A stretch of 17,736 nucleotides of DNA. It comes from Bin22 sp034428635 (lineage in GTDB: Bacteria; Chloroflexota; Dehalococcoidia; Lucifugimonadales; UBA3495). This document shows, one piece after another, positions 6,902-14,152 of this stretch. The stretch covers positions 1 to 17,736 of the forward strand of contig DAOUHR010000063.1 in assembly GCA_034428635.1 (NCBI GenBank), written 5' to 3'. Positions within the stretch are counted from its first letter, which is position 1, and the number at the start of each line of letters is the position of its first letter. A program made the translations under genes and the position numbers. The notes below the pieces were generated by a model, which was given only the letters and a program-made list of their open reading frames with translations, was not told the origin of the DNA and searched no databases.

Positions 6902-8319
6902 CTACCGGCGGCGAACCGGCATCACTTGGAACGGCCGTGGGAAATTGCCTGTGCCCGAAACTTCAACCTCGGACAGCGGCTCTTCCGGCACCGTTTCCAA
7001 TCGAAGGCATCCCAACAACTGGGCCCCGTGAAGCCAGGTGGCAGCCTGGACCAGGTCCCGCCCGGCGGTGTCGCCGCTCGCGCTAAAGGGCACGAAGGCC
7101 TCCGTGGCTGGGGTCGCCCGAGCTCCGTCAGCCCCGGGCAGAAACCGTTCGGACAGGAATTGCCCGGGCATCACCCAGAAACGCTCGTCGTGGTGGATGG
7201 CATGAATGTTGACCAGCGCCTGCGCGCCGGCTGGTACCTGGTAGCCGCCTGCTTCCGTGACCCGGGCCATCCTCCGGGGCGCAGAGAAAGGCGTGACGGT
7301 GCGGTAGCGCATGGACTCGCTCAGGCAGGCGGAAGTCCAGGGCAGGCCGGGACGGTCATTCAATGTGGGGTTTCCTCCCCAGCCCAGCGCCCGGTCCAGC
7401 TCCTCGTGGATGCCCGCCTACACCTCCGGCCGGTTGGCCAGCAGCAGCAGCAGCCAGGCCAGGGTCTTGGCCACGCCCGTGGGAATCTGGGACAGCAAGT
7501 GGCTGCAGAGCCCGACCGATTCAGGCCGGTCCAGGTCCCCGAACTCCTGGGCGGCCAGCACCACCTCCGCCAGGCAGGTGGGCGTGGCAGGGTCGAAGGC
7601 GGGGCGGCGGCGCACACCGTCCAGCAGCCCGGCTATTATCTTGTCGCGGGCCGGCCGCAGTAACTCCGCCTGCCGCTCCAGCCTCGTCGTGTAACCCTTC
7701 AACCAGGAGATGAAATCGGAGGTGTCCAGGGCAACGGAGGGAGCGCTGGCCCAGGAGACGTACTCCCGCAACTGGCTCTTCAGGCTCAGAAAGTCCAGGG
7801 TATCGGTGCCGCTGGCGCCGAAGACGGCCCTGAAGGTCAGGCCGCAATCGAGGTATTCAAGGTCCCGAAGGGGTTGAAGGGCTTCCCCGCATCCACCAGG
7901 CGTTCCACGCGCTGTACGAGTTCCTCCGCCATGGGTTCCACGTGGCGCCACAGGAGCATGTGCATTACCTGCGGACGGGCTAACTGCTCGGTGGCTAACC
8001 GGCGAAGGGCCGCCCACCGGTCGCTGCAGCCAGGGCCCGCGAACACCCCGCCGGAAGGCGGGGCCGGGTTGAGGATGCCGCTTTCCGGTTCCCGAATCTC
8101 AGACCGTTCAAATGCCTGGGCCGCCAGGCCCGGGTGACTGATCACCACCGTGGGCACCTGGCCCAGTTGGAAGAGAAACAGGTCGCCGTATTGCCCGGCC
8201 ATTCGCTCCAGGCGCTGAGGTGTGGGCTCGCTGAACAGGAATGGGAGCGCGCCCAATACCGGCAGACTGCGGCGGCCCGGAGGAAGACGGGCTGGCTCAA
8301 AGACTGCTGAAGCCTGCAT
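6902..8319 (-). pseudogene. Cytochrome P450, inactivated (frameshift, nonsense codon, no heme Cys)
   Basis: When repaired, the three fragments give a full-length P450 of about 472 residues. The first fragment, from ATG 8319 (AAGGAG about ten bases upstream), has the proline hinge LPPGRRSLPVLG and a C-helix WAALRRLA. Reading frame is lost near the CCC at 7864-7866: adding one G on the coding strand restores NPFGDLEYLDCGLTFRAVFG. The second fragment continues through the I-helix and LLLLLANRPEV, then meets an in-frame TAG at 7418-7420, where relatives have PEVQ (CAG). After it come the K-helix ExxR (ESMR) and a SERFLPG meander. In the heme loop, PFSASGDTAGRDL, the invariant Cys is absent and the loop is one residue short. 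The heme-loop style (PFSA) resembles CYP2-like P450s. It cannot make a working P450 as written. Confidence 0.9.
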
Positions 8320-8389
8320 CTGTCTGTAACTCCTTGTCAAACTCCGCTGCATCGCCATAGAAGGAGCGAAGCATGATTGATTAGCAGAG

Positions 8390-8395
8390 ATTATA
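8390..8395 (-). promoter_or_regulatory. -10 element upstream of the P450 pseudogene
   Basis: On the minus strand TATAAT is a perfect -10, in a local AT-rich stretch. Seventeen bases upstream lies TTTAAG, a weak -35 (three of six). The start would be near 8383, upstream of both candidate ATGs (8358, 8319). This suggests the promoter outlived the coding sequence. Confidence 0.4.
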
Positions 8396-8586
8396 AATGG
8401 TCAGCCTACACACTTAAATTATTTATGAATGAAGGTTCACTTTCGGCCCGGCTAAGAGTTGCGGGACCTGCCGGGGAACCGGCGCGCTGCACCACGATTT
8501 CCGACCTATCCTCTGCCAGCCACTTTACCCGCCCCTGCTCCCGGCCAGCCACTTGATGACGAACACTGCCCCTACAATTCGCTTGC

Positions 8587-8615
8587 TTGCCCTTTCCCGC
8601 CTGCGGTGGTAAATT
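8587..8615 (+). promoter_or_regulatory. Promoter for the CoA-transferase gene
   Basis: TTGCCC (8587-8592) and TAAATT (8610-8615) are separated by 17 bp, with a TG one base before the -10 (extended -10). Predicted start is near 8622, leaving a leader of about 32 nt that contains AGGGG (8640-8644) nine bases before ATG 8654. A TATAAT at 8634-8639 also exists but would start transcription past the ribosome site. Two copies of GCCAGCCACTT (8515-8525, 8544-8554) lie upstream and could be operator sites. The rest of the 8359-8653 gap holds nothing else I recognise. Confidence 0.4.
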
Positions 8616-8653
8616 AGCCCGAAACCAGCAGACTATAATAGGGGTGTTTTCAA

Positions 8654-9868
8654 ATGGCAGAAGGCAATGGTCCCTTGAGTGGTGTTCGAGTAATTGACCT
8701 GGGCCGCCACCAGGCCGGCCCCCGTTGCGCCCAGGTGCTGGCGCGTATGGGCGCCGAGGTTATCAAGGTGGAACGGCTGGGCGGCGAGGAGACCCGCTAC
8801 CACGGCCCCTGGGTGCGCAAGCAGAGCGCCTACTGGGTGCAGTACAACAGCGGCAAGAAGAGCCTGAGCATGGATCTGCGCAAGGAGGAGGGCAAGGAAG
8901 CCCTGCGTCGCCTGGTCAAGGTTTCCGACGTTATCCTGCAGAACTTCCGCCCCGGAACCATCGAAACCATGGGCTTCGGCTACGATGTGCTCAAAGAGCT
9001 CAACCCTCGCATCATCATGGTCAACGTCTCCGCCTACGGCCAGTTCGGCCCCTACCGGGAGAAGATCGGCTACGACCCCATCGGCCAGACCATGTCCGGC
9101 ATCGCCATGGTTACGGGCGAGGAGGGTATGCCCCCCATCCGGGCCGGTGTGCCCATCATTGACCGCACCACCGCCCTGCACGCCGCCATCGGCACCCTGG
9201 CCGCCCTTCACGAACGGGAACGTTCCGGCGAGGGCCAGTGCATAGATGTCTGCCTGGCTGACACGGGCTACAGCTATACCGAGATTCCCATCACCGCCTA
9301 CCACGGCGCTGGCGTGGAACCCCGCCGCGGCGAGTCGGCGGCGCCCCCCAGCGGCACCTATCCCTGCAAGGACGGCTGGGTCCTGATTTCCGCCGGCGAC
9401 CAGCACCACTGGCACCGGGTCTGTAACGCCCTGGGCCGCCCCGAGTGGCTGGAGGATCCCCGCTTCACTACCCGCCACGAGCGGGGCCGCAACGGGTCGT
9501 TGATCAACGAGGCCATGCATGGCCTGATGGCCGACATGACCATGGCCGAAGTCATTGAACACTTCACCCGTCACGACGTGGTGGCGGCGCCGGTCAACAC
9601 CATCGCCCAGGCGGCGCAGGACCCCCACCCCTGGGAGCGGGGCGCCCTGCAGGAGGTCCCCGACTTCCTGGCTGGCACCATCGCTGTGTCCGGCGACTTC
9701 TGGCACTTCAGCCGCACTCCGGCGGTGGTCGGCTCCACCCCCCAGGTGGGCGAGCACAACGAGGAGGTCCTGGGCGGCCTGCTGGGCTATTCCGACGAGG
9801 AAATCGCGGAGCTCAAGGAAGGCAACGTAATCGCCGAGTTCGACCACTACGACGAGATACCCGGCTAG
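8654..9868 (+). CDS. CaiB/BaiF family (class III) CoA-transferase
   Basis: The 404-residue protein is a class III CoA-transferase, moving CoA between carboxylic acids through an aspartyl-CoA anhydride. The N terminus LSGVRVIDLGRHQAGPRCAQ (8-27) and MGAEVIKVERLGGEETR (32-48) is the family signature. NFRPGTIETMGFGYDVL (97-113) and SAYGQFGPY (126-134) follow. Asp170 in GVPIIDRTTALHAA aligns with the catalytic Asp of formyl-CoA and related transferases. The C-terminal HHWHRVCNALGRPEWLEDPRF region is the usual small-domain segment. Family members act on carnitine, bile acids, succinate/benzylsuccinate, formyl/oxalate or mesaconyl-CoA; the substrate is not readable, and no acyl-CoA dehydrogenase or hydratase neighbours it. 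It is monocistronic, with its own promoter and a strong terminator. Confidence 0.95.
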   Translation: MAEGNGPLSGVRVIDLGRHQAGPRCAQVLARMGAEVIKVERLGGEETRYHGPWVRKQSAYWVQYNSGKKSLSMDLRKEEGKEALRRLVKVSDVILQNFRPGTIETMGFGYDVLKELNPRIIMVNVSAYGQFGPYREKIGYDPIGQTMSGIAMVTGEEGMPPIRAGVPIIDRTTALHAAIGTLAALHERERSGEGQCIDVCLADTGYSYTEIPITAYHGAGVEPRRGESAAPPSGTYPCKDGWVLISAGDQHHWHRVCNALGRPEWLEDPRFTTRHERGRNGSLINEAMHGLMADMTMAEVIEHFTRHDVVAAPVNTIAQAAQDPHPWERGALQEVPDFLAGTIAVSGDFWHFSRTPAVVGSTPQVGEHNEEVLGGLLGYSDEEIAELKEGNVIAEFDHYDEIPG

Positions 9869-9896
9869 CGCCGGTTCTTCCACGACGGAGTCTAAT

Positions 9897-9929
9897 AACC
9901 GGGGGCAGATTTATGGTCTGCCCCCGGTT
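9897..9929 (+). terminator. Rho-independent terminator of the CoA-transferase gene
   Basis: A perfect 13-bp GC-rich stem, AACCGGGGGCAGA (9897-9909) with TCTGCCCCCGGTT (9917-9929), has a 7-nt loop and is followed by GCTTGTTT. It lies 28 bp after the stop codon. Confidence 0.85.
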
Positions 9930-10146
9930 GCTTGTTTCGGCTAGAGGTCAAGAGTCAATACGCTTCTTTCTCGCTTCCTTCGGTACGTTGCCGTAGCGAG
10001 GGACGTAACTGTTTCTAGGCCCAATTCTCCACGACGGGCCGACTCCTTATGTTTAAGTTGTCCTTCTGAACGGGGTGAAGAATCTAAACTCCATCCCACA
10101 GGCCGACCAGGGGGACCTGTAACCGGGCTGACATCCAGGATTTAGG

Positions 10147-10173
10147 CCCTTCGGCAAGCTCAGAGCGACATGA
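10147..10173. repeat. Dispersed CTTCGgCAAGCTCAG repeat, copy 1
   Basis: CCCTTCGGCAAGCTCAGAGC and flanks match the reverse complement of 14129-14152 at about 20 of 24 positions. From general knowledge this word is scattered through intergenic DNA of many environmental genomes; its origin is unclear. Translations of it produce the well-known spurious peptide strings ALSLSKG and QAQGER. Confidence 0.7.
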
Positions 10174-10181
10174 CCTATGCC

Positions 10182-10197
10182 TGGCGGATGTCTGCCA
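10182..10197. repeat. TGGCGGATGTCTGCCA near-palindrome, copy 1
   Basis: A 16-bp near-palindrome (TGGCGGA against TCTGCCA, one mismatch) identical to 14298-14313, about 4.1 kb away. Probably a REP-like hairpin. Confidence 0.6.
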
Positions 10198-10266
10198 CCT
10201 ATAGTCTGAATCTAAAACGCGATTGCCCTGCGATTCCCGACACGGCGTCTATTTGGCCCTTGCCTG

Positions 10267-10275
10267 TGCTAGAAT
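10267..10275 (+). promoter_or_regulatory. Extended -10 promoter upstream of the CMD-family gene
   Basis: TGCTAGAAT is an extended -10 without an obvious -35. It shares TGTG-n-TAGAAT with the site before the lactonase gene. It predicts a leader of roughly 83 nt to ATG 10365. Confidence 0.4.
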
Positions 10276-10364
10276 TGTGGACAAGCAGGTAAGGCGATAG
10301 TGTTTAGATTTGCACTGGTCGCTATACCCGCTAAAGACTTGGACTTTCAGCAGGAGAGACATTC

Positions 10365-10919
10365 ATGTCAAGACTGACGCCTATAACCAAGCGAGAGCAG
10401 GTGAGTGGTGACGCTTTAGCAGCCTTCGACGCCATCATAGAGTCCAGGAACTCTATCAACGGACCTCATTCGATGATGATGTATGCACCGGAAGTTGCCC
10501 GTTGTTCTACAGCCCTCAGCGACTCTCTGCGCTTCGGTGGGAATCTGTCCGATCATGATACTGAATTGGCGATAATTACCGCCGCCCGCCACTGGGATTG
10601 CGAATATGTATGGGCCTCCCATTCCGCCGCGGCGTTGCGGGCGGGGGCTCGGCCCGAGGCGGTGGAGACAATCGCCAATGGGGGCAGCCTGGAGGCTCTC
10701 ACCAGAGAAGAGGCGATAATCGTGCGCTACGGACGGGAATTGATGGACGACCACCAGGTTTCCCAGGAGACTTTTGATGCGGCCCTGGCGCAGTTTGGCG
10801 AGGCTAATACCATCGTCCTGGGAGCGCTGATGGGCTACTATTCCTTCATCAGTTGCACCTTGCTCGGCACGGACATGCGGCCGCCCGAAGGCTCCCCCGT
10901 TTTGCCGAAACGGGCATAG
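10365..10919 (+). CDS. Carboxymuconolactone decarboxylase (CMD/AhpD-like) family protein
   Basis: The 184-residue protein has the all-helical CMD-fold pattern: FGGNLSDHDTELAIITAARHWDCEYVWASHSAAALRAG (57-94, seen as two adjoining helices). The core is Asp78-Cys79-Glu80 followed by His86, then the distal GGSLEALTREEAIIVRYGRELMDD helix pair. The family includes gamma-carboxymuconolactone decarboxylase and AhpD alkylhydroperoxidases. AhpD needs a CxxC pair near that histidine; here only Cys79 is present, with Trp83 to Ser85 filling the rest of the loop, so an AhpD peroxidase role is unlikely. A decarboxylase-like or unknown role fits better. CAGGAG about 11 bases before ATG 10365 supports the start. 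It appears monocistronic, and no aromatic-degradation partners are nearby. Confidence 0.85.
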   Translation: MSRLTPITKREQVSGDALAAFDAIIESRNSINGPHSMMMYAPEVARCSTALSDSLRFGGNLSDHDTELAIITAARHWDCEYVWASHSAAALRAGARPEAVETIANGGSLEALTREEAIIVRYGRELMDDHQVSQETFDAALAQFGEANTIVLGALMGYYSFISCTLLGTDMRPPEGSPVLPKRA

Positions 10920-11058
10920 CGGGTATTAATCCAATTGGCAGGGTTCACTCCAACCCCTGGCTCACGATGCAGCCATACGAGGCCCGCTCCAGGAAACCAT
11001 CTCGACCTGAACCCCGCCCAAATGTCGCGCCGTTCCCGGTCAGGCGACCCCAAAACCC

Positions 11059-11085
11059 GTCATTCCGGCGCAGGCCGGAATCCAG
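11059..11085. repeat. REP-like hairpin (ATTCCGGC-GCAG-GCCGGAAT)
   Basis: ATTCCGGC (11062-11069) and GCCGGAAT (11074-11081) form an 8-bp stem with loop GCAG, inside the common frame GTC...CCAG. It is the familiar dispersed intergenic palindrome found in many proteobacterial and Chloroflexota genomes, here about 140 bp after the CMD-family gene. Confidence 0.75.
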
Positions 11086-11330
11086 AAAATCTCGCGACAG
11101 GGCAACCCTCACCCCCCCATTGAAGGTTGAGTCTGCGCTCAAAAAAATGGCCGTGGAGCAACCTGTGACCGTCCAGCCCGGAGAATTACCGGGCCTCTGC
11201 CTGGACCTGGCAATCGCACATCAGCTTCGGGGACAATTCGTCGTTCCCGCGCCGCCGGGAACCTCGAACTTGCACCAGTTCCCCTCCACCTTTGGATGAG
11301 AGAGGTTCCGGCCTAGGTTTCTTATAAATC

Positions 11331-11360
11331 GTCCACGAAGGGACACGAAGAACCACGAAG
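11331..11360. repeat. Three 10-bp CCACGAAG-type units
   Basis: GTCCACGAAG, GGACACGAAG and AACCACGAAG follow each other exactly. The order CCACGAA, ACACGA, CCACGAA is the same as at 2251-2280. Confidence 0.8.
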
Positions 11361-11432
11361 GAGCGGGCCCCGAAACTTTGGGGCCTCAATGGTTCATAGC
11401 AACGAGTGGCCACCGTAAGTTCAGCGATCTGA

Positions 11433-11546
11433 CCTGGAAATTCACCAGGGGAAGCCTGGCGCAAGGTTGAGAAAATCCAGGCGGAAATGCGTGATGTCCT
11501 CAAGACCGAATCGGACAAGAAGGAAAAGAACCTGGCGATAAGTTAG
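11433..11546 (+). other. Possible remnant of a coding region (37 codons)
   Basis: Between TGA 11430-11432 and TAG 11544-11546 the frame is open. From about 11454 it reads EAWRKVEKIQAEMRDVLKTE and then a charged tail, which looks like a charged, heptad-rich helix rather than random sequence. There is no start codon with a ribosome site, and nothing upstream in frame. It may be the C-terminal relic of a lost gene; I do not recognise the family. Confidence 0.25.
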
Positions 11547-11669
11547 CAGTCAATTGAGCCCACGGCCTCGAAGAAAGTGCCTCCTCTTCAAGGCTCTCTT
11601 ATGGTTCCATGTTAGTCCGCGTTGACTCCCTTGACTTAAACCACATCCCTCTTTCGAGAAGGCATCACG

Positions 11670-11696
11670 CATCCTGTTTATCCTGTTCATCCATGT
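11670..11696. repeat. ATCCTGT/CATCCATG 9-bp-unit block, copy 2
   Basis: CATCCTGTT, TATCCTGTT, CATCCATGT: three 9-bp units matching 1245-1272 at about 24 of 26 aligned bases. It ends six bases before the stop of the asparaginase homologue, the same placement as the copy next to nudC. Confidence 0.75.
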
Positions 11697-11701
11697 CAAT
11701 A

Positions 11702-12712
11702 TCAATACTCCAGCATCATCCGCTGTATCTCCCCCGCGTCCCCCGTCCTCGTCAGCGCCAGCATCAGCAAAATGCGGGCCTTCTTGGGTGCCAGGTTGTC
11801 GGCGGCGATGTAGCCGTCCTCCACGAAGCGGCGGGTGCGCATCACCCGGCCGTTGCCAGTGTGGGTGGCGATTACCACCGGAATGCCCCCCTCCCGCGCC
11901 TTCTTCAGCGCCGCCATGAACTCTGGCGACGAACTGCCCCCGCCCAGTCCGGCGGCCACGATGCCGCCCACCCCCGCTTCGGCCAGGGCGTTGACCACCA
12001 GCCCGTCGGCCCCGGCGTAGGCGTAGGCGATGTCCACCCGGGGCAGCTCATCCAGCCCCGCCACGTCGAACTCGGTGTCCGCCGTGTGGGCCCGCGCCGG
12101 ACTGCGGTAGAAGACCACCTCCTCGTCCGAGTCGGCGTAGCCCAGGCAGCCCAGCTCGCCGGACCGGAAGGTCTCCAAGCGGTAACTGTTGCTCTTGGTC
12201 ACGTCCCGTGCCGCCTGGATTTCGTTGTTCAGCACCGTCAGCACCCCCCGACCCGCCGACTGGGGCGCGGCGGCCACCCGAATGCAGTCCAGAAGGTTGA
12301 TGTCGGAGTCCGTGCCCATGCCCGTGGGCGGCCGCATTGCGCCGGTCACCACCACCGGCCGCCGGTCCTTCACCGTCAGGTTCAGAAAGTAGGCCGTCTC
12401 CTCCAGGGTGGCGGTGCCGTGGGTAACGGCCACCCCGGCGGCCTGGGCGTCCAGGGCGAAGATGTCATTGATGCGGCGGGCCAGTTGCAGCCAGTGGCTG
12501 GGCAGAATGTTGGCGCTGCCCACGTTGACCAGCTGCTCCGGCAGCACGTCGGCGAACTCCCGCGCCTCCGGAATGTTGTCCAGCATCTGCTCGATGGTCA
12601 GGTGGCGGTTGCCATAGCTGTAATTGATGTAGTCGGTCCGGAAGTCGCCTACAAAAGAAATGGACCCGCCGGTGCCGATCAGATAGACCCGGGGCTTCTG
12701 GGCGGTGGTCAT
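11702..12712 (-). CDS. Asparaginase-family protein with altered catalytic residues
   Basis: The 336-residue protein aligns by eye along its whole length with type II L-asparaginase (for example E. coli AnsB): VLPEQLVNVGS, VTHGTATLEETAYFLNLTV, GAMRPPTGM, RDVTKSNS, and PKKARILLMLALT. Nucleophile-type Thr14 (GTGGSIS), second-site Thr100 and Lys173 are present. However, the Asp that should follow Thr100 (AnsB Asp90, in HGTDT) is Ala101, and the substrate-binding Gln (AnsB Gln59) is Ala67. Both bear directly on asparagine hydrolysis, so the activity may be lost or shifted to another amide. There is no signal peptide, unlike periplasmic AnsB. Start ATG 12712 follows AAAGGAGA at good spacing; the frame stays open to 12793, but without support. 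TATACT at 12770-12775 (minus) may be the -10. Confidence 0.88.
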   Translation of the reverse strand: MTTAQKPRVYLIGTGGSISFVGDFRTDYINYSYGNRHLTIEQMLDNIPEAREFADVLPEQLVNVGSANILPSHWLQLARRINDIFALDAQAAGVAVTHGTATLEETAYFLNLTVKDRRPVVVTGAMRPPTGMGTDSDINLLDCIRVAAAPQSAGRGVLTVLNNEIQAARDVTKSNSYRLETFRSGELGCLGYADSDEEVVFYRSPARAHTADTEFDVAGLDELPRVDIAYAYAGADGLVVNALAEAGVGGIVAAGLGGGSSSPEFMAALKKAREGGIPVVIATHTGNGRVMRTRRFVEDGYIAADNLAPKKARILLMLALTRTGDAGEIQRMMLEY

Positions 12713-12745
12713 GACTGGCTCTCCTTTTGCCAATTGGGGCAGAGT

Positions 12746-12767
12746 TTCGTATCCTGTTCGTATCCTG
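12746..12767. repeat. Tandem 11-bp TTCGTATCCTG pair
   Basis: Two exact tandem copies in the 150-bp divergent region between the asparaginase homologue and the sugar dehydrogenase gene. The TATCCTG core links it to the 9-bp repeat family. It lies just downstream of the candidate -10 of the minus-strand gene and could be a regulatory site or simply a repeat relic. Confidence 0.6.
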
Positions 12768-12862
12768 TAAGTATAGGCCATTTCTTCGACCATCGATTGG
12801 GCGTAAGCCCGCCTTGTCCTTAATCCCGTTCCGGCAGGTCCCGCAGGAGGAAACCCCTACCA

Positions 12863-14047
12863 ATGAACCGGACTCCTTCCTGGACTCCTTCAAGGATATT
12901 TTCAGCGCTTCTGCCAGTCTTGGCCCTGCTCATGCTGGCCTGCCAGCCCTTTGCCTCCGGAACCGCGGGCGGCGATGCCAATGGTACCGTGGCCGCCGAA
13001 GTTGTGGATCTTCCCCAGGGCCTGGGAGTGGAAACGGTGGTGGAGGGGCTGGAGATTCCCTGGGACCTGGCATTCACCCCCGACGGCCGCATCCTGATTA
13101 CGGAACGGCCCGGACGCATTCGGGCAGTGAAGGACGGCGCCCTGCAGGACGCCCCCTACGCCACTATTGAGGTTTTTCACCGGTCGGAGGCGGGCCTGAT
13201 GGGCATCACCCTCCACCCGGACTTCGCCAGCAGCGGTTATCTCTACGTCTGCTATACCTACCGGGAGGGCCGTTCCACCTTTAATCGCATCGCCCGCCTG
13301 ACCGACCAGGGCGATGGAGCAGACGACCACCACGTCATCCTCGACCGCATCCCCGGGGCTACCCGCCACGATGGTTGCCGCATCCGGTTCGGCGCGGACG
13401 GCTACCTTTACGCCACCACCGGCGACGCCACCGACCCCCGCCTGTCCCAGGACCTGGATTCCCTGGCCGGGAAGGTGCTGCGCATGGCCGCCGACGGGTC
13501 CGTGCCGCCGGATAACCCCTTCCCCGGCTCCCTGGTCTATACCTGGGGCCACCGCAACCCGCAGGGACTGGACTGGCATCCCGTCACTGGCGACATCTTC
13601 ATCACCGAGCACGGGCCCAGCGAGGACGACGAGGTGAACGTGCTGGAGCCGGGGAAGAACTACGGCTGGCCGGAGGTAACCGGCGCCGCGGGAGTTCCCG
13701 AATATGTTGATTCGACCCTGGCCCTGACCCCCACGGTGGCAATCGCCGGGGCGGCTTTCGTTACTGGAGACAAGCTGCCCGATGCGTGGCAGGGCAACCT
13801 GGTCTTCGCCGCTCTTAAGAGCTCCCACCTGCAGCGGGTGGCGCTGGAACCGCCCGACTACCGCGCCGTCACCCCCCGCCAGACCCTGTTTCAGGATAAG
13901 TTCGGCCGCTTGCGGGCGGTGGTCATGGGCCCCGACGGATACCTTTACTTCACCACCAGCAACCGCGATGGGCGCGGCCGCCCCCGGGATGGCGACGACC
14001 GTTTGCTGCGGCTTGGGCCCCTTCCGGACGCTCCACCCGGGAGATGA
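12863..14047 (+). CDS. PQQ-type sugar/aldose dehydrogenase lipoprotein (YliI/GSDH-like)
   Basis: The 394-residue protein begins with a lipoprotein signal: positive residues, a hydrophobic run (13-25), and lipobox LMLAC with Cys27 as the lipidated residue. It should be exported and membrane-anchored. The mature part is a six-bladed beta-propeller of the soluble glucose/sorbosone dehydrogenase family: PWDLAFTPDGRILITERPGR (66-85), EAGLMGITLHPDF (109-121), RHDGCRIRFGADGYLYATTGD (split at 168-178 and 179-188), GHRNPQGLDWHP (229-240) and ITEHGPSEDDEVN (247-259). His169 matches the general base of soluble glucose dehydrogenase, and Arg231-Asn232 the PQQ-contacting segment. Relatives oxidise aldoses with PQQ; no PQQ biosynthesis genes are in view. 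AGGAGG about 14 bases before ATG 12863 is a strong ribosome site. It is divergent from the asparaginase homologue. Confidence 0.92.
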   Translation: MNRTPSWTPSRIFSALLPVLALLMLACQPFASGTAGGDANGTVAAEVVDLPQGLGVETVVEGLEIPWDLAFTPDGRILITERPGRIRAVKDGALQDAPYATIEVFHRSEAGLMGITLHPDFASSGYLYVCYTYREGRSTFNRIARLTDQGDGADDHHVILDRIPGATRHDGCRIRFGADGYLYATTGDATDPRLSQDLDSLAGKVLRMAADGSVPPDNPFPGSLVYTWGHRNPQGLDWHPVTGDIFITEHGPSEDDEVNVLEPGKNYGWPEVTGAAGVPEYVDSTLALTPTVAIAGAAFVTGDKLPDAWQGNLVFAALKSSHLQRVALEPPDYRAVTPRQTLFQDKFGRLRAVVMGPDGYLYFTTSNRDGRGRPRDGDDRLLRLGPLPDAPPGR

Positions 14048-14095
14048 AAGGAATAAGAAACTATCTCAAAATCCCTCCCCCCTTGACGGGGGAAG

Positions 14096-14115
14096 GGGCG
14101 ATTCGCGAATCGCCC
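14096..14115. repeat. 20-bp perfect palindrome
   Basis: GGGCGATTCGCGAATCGCCC is its own reverse complement over all 20 bases, inside the MITE-like element. As RNA it would be a stem with almost no loop, so a DNA-level role or cruciform is more likely than a terminator. Similar words are common in environmental genomes. Confidence 0.8.
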
Positions 14116-14128
14116 GCAGACCCAATCC

Positions 14129-14152
14129 GTTCGCCCTGAGCTTGTCGAAGGG
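14129..14152. repeat. Dispersed CCTGAGCTTGTCGAAGG repeat, copy 2
   Basis: Reverse-oriented relative of the copy at 10147-10173, within the MITE-like element. It generates artefactual open frames with ALSLSKG in one frame and QAQGER in another. Confidence 0.8.

Larger units (their letters stand above)
9930..10266. other. Non-coding gap with dispersed repeats
   Basis: No gene is supportable here. Recognisable pieces are TCCTTCTGAACGGGGTGAAG (10061-10080, a common environmental-bacterial intergenic word), CCCTTCGGCAAGCTCAGAGC (10147-10166, related in reverse orientation to 14129-14152), and TGGCGGATGTCTGCCA (10182-10197, identical to 14298-14313). The remainder shows nothing I recognise. Confidence 0.6.
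10920..11701. other. 782-bp gap of decayed DNA and repeats
   Basis: No convincing gene. Contents seen: a REP-like hairpin (11059-11085), a GCCCGG...CCGGGC stem without a T-tract (11176-11194), the three-unit CCACGAAG block (11331-11360), a short open stretch (11433-11546) that may be a gene remnant, and the ATCCTGT/CATCCATG block (11670-11696) next to the asparaginase-homologue stop. Long open frames elsewhere here have unlikely composition. Confidence 0.6.

Noticed and set aside
7418..7420. TAG as a recoded (suppressed) codon in the P450
   Set aside because: The same gene also has a frameshift and no heme Cys, so decay explains it; no other gene in the window has an internal TAG.
8634..8639. 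TATAAT as the -10 of the CoA-transferase gene
   Set aside because: It would place the transcription start after the ribosome site and about eight bases from ATG; the TTGCCC/TAAATT pair with 17-bp spacing fits better.
8633..9883. 416-residue minus-strand open frame
   Set aside because: Antisense to the CoA-transferase, which has an unmistakable family signature and its own terminator.
11176..11194. GCCCGG/CCGGGC stem as a terminator for the CMD-family gene
   Set aside because: Only six pairs, no T-tract, and about 257 bp past the stop codon.
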